Shown piece by piece: positions 53,894 to 63,043 of a stretch of DNA of 64,000 nucleotides; position 1 is the first letter of the stretch, and the number at the start of each line of letters is the position of its first letter. Below the pieces are notes generated by a model, which saw only the letters and a program-made list of their open reading frames with translations, was not told where the DNA came from and did no database searches. Origin of the DNA: an uncultured Litoreibacter sp. (lineage in GTDB: Bacteria; Pseudomonadota; Alphaproteobacteria; Rhodobacterales; Rhodobacteraceae); NCBI GenBank assembly GCA_947494435.1, contig CANLUY010000001.1:1974001-2038000 (forward strand), in the 5' to 3' direction. The position numbers were made by a program, and so were the translations under genes.

Positions 53894-55306
53894 ATGACGG
53901 ATCCAACAACCGACAATCAGAACGCGGCGCCGGGCGAACCGATCACTGAAAAGCCTGAAGGTGACTACCAGCTTGAACGTGGCCTTGTTGCCGACGTCCT
54001 TGAAGCGATTGACGCCACCAATGCGCGCGCGCTTGATGTCCTGCTTGAACCGTTACACCCCGCTGATATCGCCGACCTTCTGGAGCAGATCAGCGATGCT
54101 GAGCGGCGCGCGCTTCTCTCCCTATGGTCCACAGGGCTTGATGGCGAAGTTCTTTCCGAGCTTGAAGAAAGCCTGCGCGAAGAGGTGATCGAATTTCTAC
54201 CCAACCATGTTCTGAAAGGCGCGGTGCGGGAACTGGAATCCGACGATGTCGTCGACCTGATCGAGGACTTGGAAGAAGGCCAGCAGGAGATGATCCTCGA
54301 TGCGTTGGATGTCGCGGACAGGGCCGTCGTCGAAGATGCGCTCAGCTATCCGGAATTCTCCGCCGGCCGTTTGATGCAACGCGAAATGGTTGTGGCGCCA
54401 GAGGATTGGACCGTAGGACAGGCGATTGATTTCATGCGGAAATCGTCTGATCTTCCTGAGCAGTTTTATCACGTCTTGTTGGTAAACCCTTCCTATCATC
54501 CGGTGGGCTACGTCACCCTTGGTCGCATTCTGGGCGAAAAACGTGCAACGCCCCTCAAAGAGCTGAGTGAAGATAGCTTTCGAACCATTCCCGCCACCCA
54601 ACCAGAGAGCGATGTGGCTTATGCATTCAACCAATATCACCTGATCTCGGCACCTGTTGTAGACGAGGATGATCGGCTTGTCGGTGTCATTACCATTGAC
54701 GATGCGATGGCTGTTCTGGACGAGGAGGCTGAAGAAGACATCCTTCGCCTCGCGGGTGTGGGCAGTGATGAGAGCATCTCCGACCGGACGTTGGAGACGG
54801 TCAAGCAACGCTTCCCATGGTTGGCAGTCAATCTGTTTACGGCCATTCTGGCGTCGGTGGTGATTTCTCAGTTTGAGGAAATACTGGCGCAAATCGTGGC
54901 GCTGGCTGTCTTGATGCCTATCGTGGCCTCAATGGGCGGAAATGCGGGTACGCAATCCTTGACCGTTGCCGTGCGTGCAATTGCGACCAAAGACTTGACC
55001 GGTGCAAACCTCTTGCGGGTTGTGCGTCGTGAAGCTGTTGCGGGTCTTCTGAATGGTCTAATTTTTGCCGTGGTAATGGGCGTGATCGGGATCGTCTGGT
55101 TTGGAACGCCGCTTTTGGGCATCGTGATCGCGGTTGCGATGGTCGTCAATATGGTGGTCGCAGCGCTTGCTGGCATTCTTATTCCCATCGGCTTGGACCG
55201 GATTGGGATCGACCCGGCGCTTGCGTCGGGCGCATTCGTGACGACGGTTACGGACGTTGTCGGGTTCTTTGCGTTCTTGGGCCTTGCCGCCGCGCTGCTT
55301 GTCTAG
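53894..55306 (+). CDS. mgtE: Magnesium transporter MgtE
   Basis: The 470-aa protein has the MgtE order: N-terminal superhelix domain (about 25-145; PADIADLLEQISDAERRALL), two CBS domains (about 150-275; YVTLGRILGEKRATP and VDEDDRLVGVITIDDAMAVLD), a plug helix and five membrane helices from about 300, with GGNAGTQSLTVAVRA. It is a Mg2+-gated channel in the inner membrane. Its stop shares CTAG with the stop of the large converging gene. Confidence 0.95.
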   Translation: MTDPTTDNQNAAPGEPITEKPEGDYQLERGLVADVLEAIDATNARALDVLLEPLHPADIADLLEQISDAERRALLSLWSTGLDGEVLSELEESLREEVIEFLPNHVLKGAVRELESDDVVDLIEDLEEGQQEMILDALDVADRAVVEDALSYPEFSAGRLMQREMVVAPEDWTVGQAIDFMRKSSDLPEQFYHVLLVNPSYHPVGYVTLGRILGEKRATPLKELSEDSFRTIPATQPESDVAYAFNQYHLISAPVVDEDDRLVGVITIDDAMAVLDEEAEEDILRLAGVGSDESISDRTLETVKQRFPWLAVNLFTAILASVVISQFEEILAQIVALAVLMPIVASMGGNAGTQSLTVAVRAIATKDLTGANLLRVVRREAVAGLLNGLIFAVVMGVIGIVWFGTPLLGIVIAVAMVVNMVVAALAGILIPIGLDRIGIDPALASGAFVTTVTDVVGFFAFLGLAAALLV

Positions 55307-57807
55307 CCTTTCGGCATCTTCAACAAAACGGAGCGTCCGCCTTTGACATAGCGCAGGGAATTGTTGTCGATGCCGGCCACGCGTCCGCCATCCACACGAT
55401 CCCCGATGGAGACTTTCTTGAACCGCCCATTGGGCATCCGCACCAAGGCGCGACGGTTGGAAGAGGTGCCAAAAACACCGACGAGCGCCACTTTACCGAG
55501 CGCAATTGCATTATTGTCAGTCGCTGCACGCGCAACGGTATTCGAAACGCGGCCTGTCGGCGTGGCGCGACTCGACCGCGCGACAGCGGGGCCAGATCCA
55601 CGGCTGGGCGATGCTGTTGACGCGCTTGCGGTTTGAATTTCCGCGCTGTTGCTGCTTGGTGCATTTTGCGGTGTGCTGCGCGGAGCCGCGCGTGTTTGTG
55701 CGACAACGCGTTCGAAATTTTGTGGCCGTTGCTGAGCGCGCAGCGATACGGTCACCGCCTGCTCGGTGGCTGCAATCAGTGCCGCTTCGGCCTCTGCCTG
55801 TGTTGCCGCTTCTGCCTCTGCCAAGGCGCGGGCAATGGCTTCCGCCTGCGCTTGCGCCGATGCTGGTCGCTGTACGGGGCGGATGGTTGCCAATTCTGTC
55901 CTTGATAACCCGCCTAATGTGGCGCGCTCACGGGTTTCCACCAAATTATCTGGGCGTTGTGCTGGGCGAATACCTGCAAGGCGCGAGACGACTTCGGGGC
56001 TTTCGTCCTCGGCCACTTCCGGTGTTCCGGTTTCTGGGCGTTGGATGGCGCGCACGGGTGGCGCGCCCAACACAACACGAACGCCTTCTGGGCTCATGGC
56101 ACCTTCAGGCGTCGCGCGCACAAGTCCGCGTTCGTCTATATCAAAAATCACGCCGGGTGGCGGCGGCGGTGTGAAGGCGATCAATTCCGCTTCGCGGCGA
56201 TCCGCGGGGATAAGGGCAGGGGCGTCTTCAAACGCTGGGTTCGGATCAAGGGACGCCACATAAAGCGTGTCCAGATTGTCTGGCGTTGCTTGCTCAAGCG
56301 AGAGGATCCGAGCGTGCTGCCAAATGCCGGTGGCTGCGTAGGCTGCGGCAGCTTCCGCTTGCGTGATCGGCTCTGGCCGGACAGCTATCGTTGAGTCTGG
56401 CTCTTGCGTTGTCAGGTCTTCCGGAACGATATCAACCGCATCTCCTGACAGGTCAGGTAGGGTCTGATCCATCGGAAGGCTTGCCAGATCAATCTCTTCC
56501 TCAAGCGACAGACCGGCCTCAGCACCTTCTATCAATGCGGGATCGGTGATGTTATCCGCGACTATGGTTTCTTCGGATGGGCCAAACAGAAGACGGCTCA
56601 CCGCATTGTCTGGCAAGATGAAAGACGACAGCACCGCAGCGAGGCCGAGGCAGACCAGCAAAATCGCCGTTAGGATTAGCCCGAGGAAACGCGGTTTGCC
56701 CCTACGGTCCCGCTCAGCAAGCTTGGCGATCGGATCCTCTGCCGGTTTGGCGGCTGTGGCAGGCGTCGCCGTCTGCATTTGAGCCAAAGGCGGCGGAGGC
56801 GGCGGTACAACAGGCACCGCCTTCGGGGCGGGCTTTGAGGGCGCGACGGATTTACCTTTGGGCGCGGGCGTCGGTGCGCGCGTAGACGTTGCGCTACCGA
56901 GCTTCGGTGCACCGCTTTTGCCGCCATCGGGTACCGCAATCCGCGCTGTGAGTTTAGTAACGCGTGAGCCGGCTTCTTCAGTCGTCCCCTCATCAGAGCC
57001 ACGTCGCCTGCTTGAGAATGCCGCTGGTTGTGCTTGTGGTTTCTCTTCCTCAACTGGCGGTTCAACGTTCTTTTCGGTTCCGTCTTGCTCCGCGCTTACC
57101 TCTTCTTTCGGCTCTTCTTCCGCGTCGAGTTCTGCAACCTCTTCCGCAGGCGCGGCGTCTTCCTCTTCAGGTGCAACATCTGCAGGGGGCGTGGCTACTT
57201 CTTCTGGTGCTTCTTCGGGCTCGTCAACGCGCGCATCTTCAGTCTCTTCTTCATCCTCTTCCGGGAGCGGAGCCACGGGATCGGGAAGGAAGGTTGGCTT
57301 CTCGATAATTCTGACGGGTTCCGGGTCCGGGTCAAACCCATCGGCGCCCAGCAGTGTTCCGCCCAACATCGGCTCGCCATCAAACTGATGTGGCTCCGGG
57401 ATTGCGGTGAAGCCCACAGGATTCAGGCCGTGCGGTGCAATAAATCCTTCCGCTTCTCCAAGCGTTTCAAGCGCGACAGCGACCACCTTGATCTCGCTAT
57501 CCATCTCCGAAGTGGCGTAGCTAAGCTGATCCGCACGGTAAGGCGTGCGCTCCGCCAAAGCTTCTGCGATGTCAGTGCCGGGGGAGACGGTCGTGAACAA
57601 CAATTGCGATGAGGGGAGAATGAGTTTGGTTTGGAAAGTCTCGCCTTCCAGTTCAACCGCCTTTTCGCGCAGCTTTGAGAGGCCTTCCGCGATGTCATCT
57701 TTTGCGAAATCAACACGCCCCTCGCGAAACCATCCGCCGCCCGTTGGAGAGCGGTGCAGAAGAACAATGCCGTCTTCTGAGAGGTCCAGTGCAAAATTTG
57801 GCGTCAT
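55303..57807 (-). CDS. 834-aa GspL/PilM-like and GspC/PilP-like fusion protein
   Basis: The N-terminus (about 1-145) resembles the actin-like/SHS2 part of GspL or PilM: LILPSSQLLFTTVSPG, AEALAERTPYRADQLSYA, IKVVAVALE, APHGLNPVGFTAI. A long acidic/proline-rich stretch (about 150-360) follows, then one membrane helix (about 378-402), a second low-complexity part with repeated QRP units, and a C-terminal domain (about 765-834; KVALVGVFGTSSNRRALVRM, RFKKVSIGDRVDGGRV) like GspC/PilP. No other secretion or pilus genes are visible nearby. The IF-2 name sometimes used for such proteins has no support. Confidence 0.65.
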   Translation of the reverse strand: MTPNFALDLSEDGIVLLHRSPTGGGWFREGRVDFAKDDIAEGLSKLREKAVELEGETFQTKLILPSSQLLFTTVSPGTDIAEALAERTPYRADQLSYATSEMDSEIKVVAVALETLGEAEGFIAPHGLNPVGFTAIPEPHQFDGEPMLGGTLLGADGFDPDPEPVRIIEKPTFLPDPVAPLPEEDEEETEDARVDEPEEAPEEVATPPADVAPEEEDAAPAEEVAELDAEEEPKEEVSAEQDGTEKNVEPPVEEEKPQAQPAAFSSRRRGSDEGTTEEAGSRVTKLTARIAVPDGGKSGAPKLGSATSTRAPTPAPKGKSVAPSKPAPKAVPVVPPPPPPLAQMQTATPATAAKPAEDPIAKLAERDRRGKPRFLGLILTAILLVCLGLAAVLSSFILPDNAVSRLLFGPSEETIVADNITDPALIEGAEAGLSLEEEIDLASLPMDQTLPDLSGDAVDIVPEDLTTQEPDSTIAVRPEPITQAEAAAAYAATGIWQHARILSLEQATPDNLDTLYVASLDPNPAFEDAPALIPADRREAELIAFTPPPPPGVIFDIDERGLVRATPEGAMSPEGVRVVLGAPPVRAIQRPETGTPEVAEDESPEVVSRLAGIRPAQRPDNLVETRERATLGGLSRTELATIRPVQRPASAQAQAEAIARALAEAEAATQAEAEAALIAATEQAVTVSLRAQQRPQNFERVVAQTRAAPRSTPQNAPSSNSAEIQTASASTASPSRGSGPAVARSSRATPTGRVSNTVARAATDNNAIALGKVALVGVFGTSSNRRALVRMPNGRFKKVSIGDRVDGGRVAGIDNNSLRYVKGGRSVLLKMPKG

Positions 57808-58003
57808 GTCTGTGCGCTCGGGTCCCGCATCCGTGGTTTTGGCCTCGATTTTCCGAGGCCGTCAAAGAAACGCACCTGACAGGTCCGCCCCCTAACTCTT
57901 CATTTCTATAACATAATTCACATAAGGCGAAAGAAAAACCAAGGATTGGCAGGTGTGAGGCGTCAAACCTACAATGAGTTGCCAAGTCAGAGGAGAAAAC
58001 AGC

Positions 58004-58714
58004 GTGACTTTCATCAAGATGAACCTGCTTACCATTGGTCTTATTGCGTGTCTGCAGGGCCCGGCTTTGGCCGAAGCACCGGTCCCGCAATTTAGTGTCA
58101 GCGGCACCGGGACAGTAGCGGACGCGCCCGATATGGCGACGATTACGCTTGGGGTTACGTATAACGAACCCACAGCAGGCGAAGCGCTAAAGCAGATGCG
58201 CGCGGGCTCTGCTGCGGTTTTTGCGAGCCTAGAGCGGTTCGAGATCGAAGCGCGCGACATGCAAACCAGTCAGTTGCAAGTAACCCCGCAATGGGAACGC
58301 TACAAAATTCGCTCAAGCGGGGCTGAGGGGCAGAAAATCTCAAGCTATCTCGCGTCTAATCTGCTGACGGTTCGTGTCCGCGACCTTGATCGGCTCGGCG
58401 AGATACTGGATGCGGTCAGCGATAGTGGGGCGAACCGGTTTCATGGACTGAGCTTTGGCTTTGCTGAGCCGGGTCCGTTAATGGACAAGGCGCGGGATGC
58501 TGCGATGAAAGATGCGTTGCGCAAGGCTAAAATCATGGCAGAGGCTACAGGCGTTAAATTGGGTCGTGTCCTGACAATGAACGAAGCTGGTCGCCAACCT
58601 CGACCCGAGATGTTGCAGGCGGAGAGTTTTTCGCGCGATGCAATGCCCGTGGCTTCAGGCGAGGTGAGCCTGACGGCCCATTTCACCATCACTTATGAGC
58701 TGCTCAATGAATGA
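58004..58714 (+). CDS. SIMPL domain protein (DUF541)
   Basis: The 236-aa protein starts at GTG 58004 with AGGAGA ahead and has a signal peptide (LLTIGLIACLQGPALAEA). The SIMPL domain (about 30-235) includes SVSGTGTVADAPDMATITLGV and ARDAAMKDALRKAKIMAEATG. These secreted proteins have unclear roles, some in stress protection. It is a single gene divergent from the 834-aa gene and converging on metY. Confidence 0.87.
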   Translation: MTFIKMNLLTIGLIACLQGPALAEAPVPQFSVSGTGTVADAPDMATITLGVTYNEPTAGEALKQMRAGSAAVFASLERFEIEARDMQTSQLQVTPQWERYKIRSSGAEGQKISSYLASNLLTVRVRDLDRLGEILDAVSDSGANRFHGLSFGFAEPGPLMDKARDAAMKDALRKAKIMAEATGVKLGRVLTMNEAGRQPRPEMLQAESFSRDAMPVASGEVSLTAHFTITYELLNE

Positions 58715-58718
58715 AAAA

Positions 58719-58736
58719 CGGGGGCCGAAGCCCCCG
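58719..58736 (-). terminator. Terminator of metY
   Basis: CGGGGGC, loop CGAA, GCCCCCG; on the minus strand TTTTT follows. It lies just after the SIMPL gene stop and serves the minus-strand metY transcript. Confidence 0.85.
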
Positions 58737-58743
58737 CTTAAAT

Positions 58744-60036
58744 TCAGCTTGTTGCTTTGCTGAGCGCTTGATCCAGATCGCGGATCAGATCGTCGGCATC
58801 CTCAATCCCGATGGAGACCCGCACCACATTGGGCGCAGCGCCAGCGGCTTCTTGTTGTTCCGCAGTTAGCTGACGGTGGGTGGTGGACGCTGAGTGGATG
58901 ATCAACGAGCGTGTGTCGCCAAGGTTGGCAACATGAGAAAATATCTCAAGGCTGTCGACCAGCTTCACGCAAGCCTCATATCCGCCTTTGACGGCAAAGG
59001 TGAACAACGCGCCGGCGCCCTTCGGACAAACAGTTTTGACGCGGTCAAAATAGGGTGATGACTTCAATCCGGCATAGGTGACAAAATCAACGCGGTCGTC
59101 TTTCTCCAGCCATTCAGCCACTTTGACAGCGTTCTCCACATGACGTTCCATGCGCAGCGAAAGGGTTTCAATCCCCATCAAGGTGTAATGCGCACCTTGC
59201 GGGTTCATGGTCATCCCTAGATCACGCAGGCCGATGGCGATGCCGTGGAATGTGAAAGCAAGCGGGCCAAAGGTTTCCGCGAACTTGAGGCCGTGATACG
59301 CAGGCTCTGGTTCGGACATGGAGGGGAATTTGTCGGACGCAGTCCAATCGAAATTCCCAGAGTCTATGACGCACCCGCCAGTAACAGTCCCATTGCCCGT
59401 CATGTATTTGGTCGTAGAATGCACCACCAATGTCGCGCCGTGTTCAATCGGGCGGTGCAGATATGGCGTTGCTGTCGTGTTGTCGATGATCAGTGGAAGG
59501 CCAGCTTCATCCGCGATATCTGCAATCGCACGCACATCCATAATGTAGCCGCCAGGGTTTGCGATGGCTTCACCAAAGATCGCACGGGTGTCGTCATCAA
59601 TCGCGGCTTTCACGGCTGCAGTGTCGTCAAAGTCTACAAATTTCGCAGACCAGCCAAAGCGTTTGATCGTCTGGCTGAACTGCGTAACCGTGCCACCATA
59701 AAGGCGGGTGGAGACGACAACATTGCGTCCGGGCTGCATCAACGGAAACAGCGCCATGATCTGGGCCGCGTGGCCCGACGAACAGCAGACAGCTCCGACG
59801 CCACCTTCCAAAGTCGCGATGCGTTCTTGCAGAACGGCGACGGTCGGGTTCGTGAGGCGCGAGTAAATGTATCCAACTTCTTGCAGGTTGAACAAAGCCG
59901 CTGCGTGCTCTGCATCACGGAATACATAGGCTGTGGATTGGTAGATCGGCGTGTTGCGCGCACCTGTTGCTGGATCTGGTCGCGCGCCTGCATGAACTTG
60001 CAAAGTGTCGAAACCGTAGCTTTCCGTGTCGGACAT
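58744..60036 (-). CDS. metY: O-acetylhomoserine aminocarboxypropyltransferase (OAH sulfhydrylase)
   Basis: The 430-aa PLP enzyme begins MSDTESYGFDTLQVHAGARPD. It has YIYSRLTNPTVAVLQERIA, the PLP-lysine K210 in VHSTTKYMTGNG, and HSASTTHRQLTAEQQ, diagnostic for the OAH/OAS sulfhydrylase branch of the Cys/Met PLP family. It makes homocysteine from O-acetylhomoserine and sulfide. No SAM-II riboswitch was recognised in the upstream 70 bases. Longer in-frame starts run into the transglycosylase region. Confidence 0.93.
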   Translation of the reverse strand: MSDTESYGFDTLQVHAGARPDPATGARNTPIYQSTAYVFRDAEHAAALFNLQEVGYIYSRLTNPTVAVLQERIATLEGGVGAVCCSSGHAAQIMALFPLMQPGRNVVVSTRLYGGTVTQFSQTIKRFGWSAKFVDFDDTAAVKAAIDDDTRAIFGEAIANPGGYIMDVRAIADIADEAGLPLIIDNTTATPYLHRPIEHGATLVVHSTTKYMTGNGTVTGGCVIDSGNFDWTASDKFPSMSEPEPAYHGLKFAETFGPLAFTFHGIAIGLRDLGMTMNPQGAHYTLMGIETLSLRMERHVENAVKVAEWLEKDDRVDFVTYAGLKSSPYFDRVKTVCPKGAGALFTFAVKGGYEACVKLVDSLEIFSHVANLGDTRSLIIHSASTTHRQLTAEQQEAAGAAPNVVRVSIGIEDADDLIRDLDQALSKATS

Positions 60037-60106
60037 GGATGTCCCTCCCAGTGTTAAATTTGGGCGGAGTTTAGGGGCAGGGGCGTCGGGCCACAACCAG
60101 TCTGAG

Positions 60107-60574
60107 TTAGCCCGCGCGCAGTCCGGTTTCGACCAACATGCCGCGCCGTTTGGCCTCGTAATAAAAACCGCGCGCATACCAACCGACAGCAGTGGCTTCA
60201 TCCCCGTCTGACACAAGCCATGCACCGCGCAAATATTTACCAGCATATTTCAGGTTGGTTTCCGCATCCAACAATTCAGCGGGTGGCCCGCGATGGCCCA
60301 TTGTGCGCGCCGTTTGCGGCAGAATTTGCATCAACCCCCAGTAAGGCCCGTTGCGTGCGTCTGCCCGGTAGTCGCTTTCGCGTTGAATGACGCGGTGCAA
60401 AAGACTTTCCGGGATATCATGAATGGCGGCCCATTTCACAATCAGGGCCCGCATTTGGGGCGTCTCACCGGGAAACAGATTGGCTTGTGGTGCGGGAAGT
60501 GGGGTGTCAGGCTCCGACCGGCCGCACGCGGCAAGAGACAGAGCGCTGAACAAGAAACTGCGGCGTATCATCAT
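60107..60574 (-). CDS. Lytic transglycosylase lipoprotein (SLT domain)
   Basis: The 155-aa protein has a lipobox (SLAACG, cysteine near 17) and a short SLT domain: VIQRESDYRADARNGPYWGLMQILPQTARTMG, with the catalytic glutamate near residue 66, and ETNLKYAGKYLRG, typical of Slt/EmtA-like enzymes. It cuts glycan strands non-hydrolytically in the periplasm. It is small for the family but complete through the core. It is an independent gene upstream of metY in the same direction. Confidence 0.9.
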   Translation of the reverse strand: MMIRRSFLFSALSLAACGRSEPDTPLPAPQANLFPGETPQMRALIVKWAAIHDIPESLLHRVIQRESDYRADARNGPYWGLMQILPQTARTMGHRGPPAELLDAETNLKYAGKYLRGAWLVSDGDEATAVGWYARGFYYEAKRRGMLVETGLRAG

Positions 60575-60670
60575 GTCTGAGTGCTTACGTTAGTCGTTTC
60601 GTTGGTGCTAGGGTTCGCCAAAATGCTCGGCAATTTGCCGCGCACCCCAAAGTGCACAGGAAGACACACC

Positions 60671-61084
60671 ATGCTGACACCGTTTCACCTTGCCTATCAC
60701 GTCACCGATCTTGATGCGGCGCGCACGTTTTACGGCAAAACGCTGGGCTGCACCGAAGGCCGCTCGACAGAAACCTGGGTCGATTTTGATTTCTTTGGTC
60801 ACCAGATCTCGCTGCATTTAGGCACCCCGTTCGAGACGACGAATACCGGTAAGGTTGGCGATCATATGGTTCCTATGCCCCATCTCGGTCTCGTTCTGGA
60901 ATTGGGTAAGTGGCGCGCGCTTGCGGACCGGCTTGAGGTCGCAGGTACGCAATGGGTGCTGCCCCCGTCCGTGCGTTTTGAGGGCGAGCCGGGGGAGCAG
61001 TGGACAATGTTCTTTCGCGACCCGTCCGGCAATCCGATCGAAGTGAAAGGTTTCAAGGACATGTCGGGCGTGTTTGCAGGGTAA
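60671..61084 (+). CDS. VOC family protein (glyoxalase-like)
   Basis: The 137-aa protein starts at ATG 60671 (MLTPFHLAYHVTDLDAARTFY). Two beta-alpha-beta-beta-beta repeats with metal-type residues are expected: H8/H11-type in FHLAYHV, E/H in HMVPMPHLGLVLE, and E in NPIEVKGF near the end. Such proteins include dioxygenases, glyoxalases and resistance proteins. No clear substrate is seen. It converges with the CoA-binding gene. Confidence 0.87.
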   Translation: MLTPFHLAYHVTDLDAARTFYGKTLGCTEGRSTETWVDFDFFGHQISLHLGTPFETTNTGKVGDHMVPMPHLGLVLELGKWRALADRLEVAGTQWVLPPSVRFEGEPGEQWTMFFRDPSGNPIEVKGFKDMSGVFAG

Positions 61085-61212
61085 AGTTATAGAGCAATAT
61101 TGCGGTAAGTGTTAACGGCTTCCCATCCGAAATTAACTTTCGGGTCAACGCGGGATGGTTTCTATAAGGCGCTGTTAACAAAGGTAAAGTTGACTCCTGT
61201 CAACTCCTGGCT

Positions 61213-61695
61213 TCACAATTTCGAAGATATGACACCAGTATTGAAACCACCCATCCGCAACTCCCCGAAAAGGCGTTGGTATTCGATCTTCGGGCAGCGG
61301 TCTTGGATCACCGTGAGGCCTGCTGCTTCCGCTTTGGCTGCGGCTTGCGGGTGTGTCACACCAATTTGCATCCAGATGGTCCTTAGATCAGACAGATATT
61401 CTATTGCCTCATCGACAATTGCGGGCACCGCATCCGGACGACGAAAGATGTCGACCATGTCGACTTTCGCGGCCTTGGGGATGTCGGCCAGTGAGGCGTA
61501 AATCGGTTGCCCGAATAGAACCTTGCCGGCATGCCCGGGATTGACGCCGATCACGGTGAAGCCTTTCAAGGACATGTACCGCGCGACGTAATAGCTTGGG
61601 CGGACCGGGTTCATTGACACGCCAACGCAGGCAACAACCTTGGTGGATTTCAATATGGTGCGCAGGTGGTCATCGGTATAGGTCATCCGCGACAT
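61213..61695 (-). CDS. CoA-binding domain protein
   Basis: The 160-aa protein starts at 61695 (MSRMTYTDDHLRTILK) or three codons later. It has the CoA_binding Rossmann-like fold: VVACVGVSMNPVRPSYYVARYM, GFTVIGVNPGHAG, VDMVDIFRRPDAVP, IWMQIGVTHPQAAAKAEAAGLTVIQDRCPKIE with a cysteine. It resembles the YccU type. Its function is not known; acyl-CoA synthetase regulation has been suggested for relatives. It is downstream of a terminator, so it probably has its own promoter. Confidence 0.9.
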   Translation of the reverse strand: MSRMTYTDDHLRTILKSTKVVACVGVSMNPVRPSYYVARYMSLKGFTVIGVNPGHAGKVLFGQPIYASLADIPKAAKVDMVDIFRRPDAVPAIVDEAIEYLSDLRTIWMQIGVTHPQAAAKAEAAGLTVIQDRCPKIEYQRLFGELRMGGFNTGVISSKL

Positions 61696-61734
61696 ATGAA
61701 CTGAATCGCAAAGCGCTGACAATGACCTGAAAAC

Positions 61735-61769
61735 GAAAAATGGCACCCGCGGGGGGACCACGGGTGCCA
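61735..61769 (-). terminator. Terminator of the rlmB/zinc-ribbon transcript
   Basis: TGGCACCCG (61741-61749) pairs with CGGGTGCCA (61761-61769) and on the minus strand TTTTT follows. Confidence 0.8.
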
Positions 61770-61889
61770 AGGTACGGAACGAGGGACAGTGTTGTCAGGC
61801 GGGCAGTTCCGTTGCGCCGCCATCATGAAATAAAGGTAGGAGGCCCCGTCGCAGGTTCTAGGGATTTAACAAAGACGTGATCTCGCGTG

Positions 61890-62195
61890 TCAGTCGAATA
61901 TGTCTTCCGCGAAGTCCCAGATCTCCTCGATCATTTCTGAGAAGAACGACTTACGGCGCTTCTTTTGTTTGTAGGATTTGCGGGGCTTGTAGAAGGTCGG
62001 CTGCGACGGACGGGCACGCTTTGCGGGTTTGCGCTTCGGTGCGGTAGCGGGCTCTGGCGCTTTAAGCCATTTCATCTCATGCAAAGGCGCACCGCACGAA
62101 CCGCAAGCCAGCTCATGCCCCGACCGTGCGGTCGGCTTGAGCATCGTGCGGGCACTGCAATAATTGCAGGTGGCAATTTTTATCGGATGAGACAT
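61890..62195 (-). CDS. Small zinc-ribbon basic protein downstream of rlmB
   Basis: The 101-aa protein has a zinc ribbon CNYC...CGSC (cysteines 10, 13, 32, 35), a lysine/arginine-rich middle (KRKPAKRARPSQPTFYKPRK and KQKKRRK), and an acidic amphipathic tail (FFSEMIEEIWDFAEDIFD). The pattern suggests binding to nucleic acid or ribosomes with an acidic docking tail. It starts eight bases after rlmB, so they form an operon. No recognised family; function unknown. Confidence 0.68.
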   Translation of the reverse strand: MSHPIKIATCNYCSARTMLKPTARSGHELACGSCGAPLHEMKWLKAPEPATAPKRKPAKRARPSQPTFYKPRKSYKQKKRRKSFFSEMIEEIWDFAEDIFD

Positions 62196-62203
62196 GCGGG
62201 ATC

Positions 62204-62980
62204 CTACGCTTTGGCCTGCACCTCATATAGGGACACCGCCGCCGCATTCGAGACATTGAGCGAGCCAAATCCACCGGAGGCGTCAATCTTTACCAATTGG
62301 TCGCAGGTTTCTTTGGTTTTGTCCCGCAGGCCTGGACCTTCAGCGCCGAGGACCAGAGCAATCGGGCCATCCAGCTTGGCGGCAGCGTCGCGCAAAGTGT
62401 TGTCCGCCTCACCGTCAAGACCGAGAAGTGTGTATCCCATCTCCCGCAGGGCCTCCATCGTGGTGGCGAGGTTGCGGATGCGCAAATATGGCTGGCGTTC
62501 CAGCGCCCCTGACGCGGTCTTGGCCAAAGCGCCGGTTTCAGGGGCTGAATGACGGTGTAAGGCGATGACTGCCCGCGCGCCGAATACCTCGGCAGAGCGT
62601 AAGATGGCCCCAACGTTATGTGGATCCGTGACGCGGTCCAATAGGATCACACGCGCAGGTTGTCCGCGTGGCGCGCAGATATCGCTGACATTTCCCCAGT
62701 CGAGCGGTTTGACTTCCAGCGCTGCACCTTGGTGGACGGATTGTGGATCAATGGGGGCTGCAAACTTGCGCGGGTCGGAGATCTCGGGCTCCATGCCAGA
62801 GGTCGCGATTACATCGGCCAAGCGGTCATATGCGTTTTTCGTGACAACCAATCTCAACCGCTCGCGCATCGGATTTTCAAGCGCATCACGCACGGCATGA
62901 ATTCCAAACAGCCAAACTGTTTCAGCGGCTGCAGCGCGTCTGTCACGTTCTTTCTGGACAACCCATTTGGGCTTTTTCAT
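62204..62980 (-). CDS. rlmB: 23S rRNA (guanosine-2'-O)-methyltransferase RlmB
   Basis: The 258-aa protein has an N-terminal SpoU-sub domain (VWLFGIHAVRDALENPMRERL) and the SPOUT knot motifs: ILLDRVTDPHNVGAILRSAEVFG, ALVLGAEGPGLR and SLNVSNAAAVSLYE. It methylates G2251 in 23S rRNA with SAM. Its length is normal. It is the first gene of a two-gene unit with the zinc-ribbon protein. TrmH-family paralogues are the alternative but the order fits RlmB. Confidence 0.92.
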   Translation of the reverse strand: MKKPKWVVQKERDRRAAAAETVWLFGIHAVRDALENPMRERLRLVVTKNAYDRLADVIATSGMEPEISDPRKFAAPIDPQSVHQGAALEVKPLDWGNVSDICAPRGQPARVILLDRVTDPHNVGAILRSAEVFGARAVIALHRHSAPETGALAKTASGALERQPYLRIRNLATTMEALREMGYTLLGLDGEADNTLRDAAAKLDGPIALVLGAEGPGLRDKTKETCDQLVKIDASGGFGSLNVSNAAAVSLYEVQAKA

Positions 62981-63043
62981 CTGACTTGACCTTCATCTGA
63001 GTTCAGCAAAGCCCTAAGCGAGTAGGCTCCGATTGCCAAGCGA

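Noticed and set aside
55303-57807. Call as translation initiation factor IF-2
   Set aside because: No GTPase motifs; the resemblance comes only from alanine/proline/glutamate-rich low complexity.
60037-60106. Possible SAM-II riboswitch ahead of metY
   Set aside because: Length is only about 70 bases and no SAM-II core or pseudoknot pattern was recognised.
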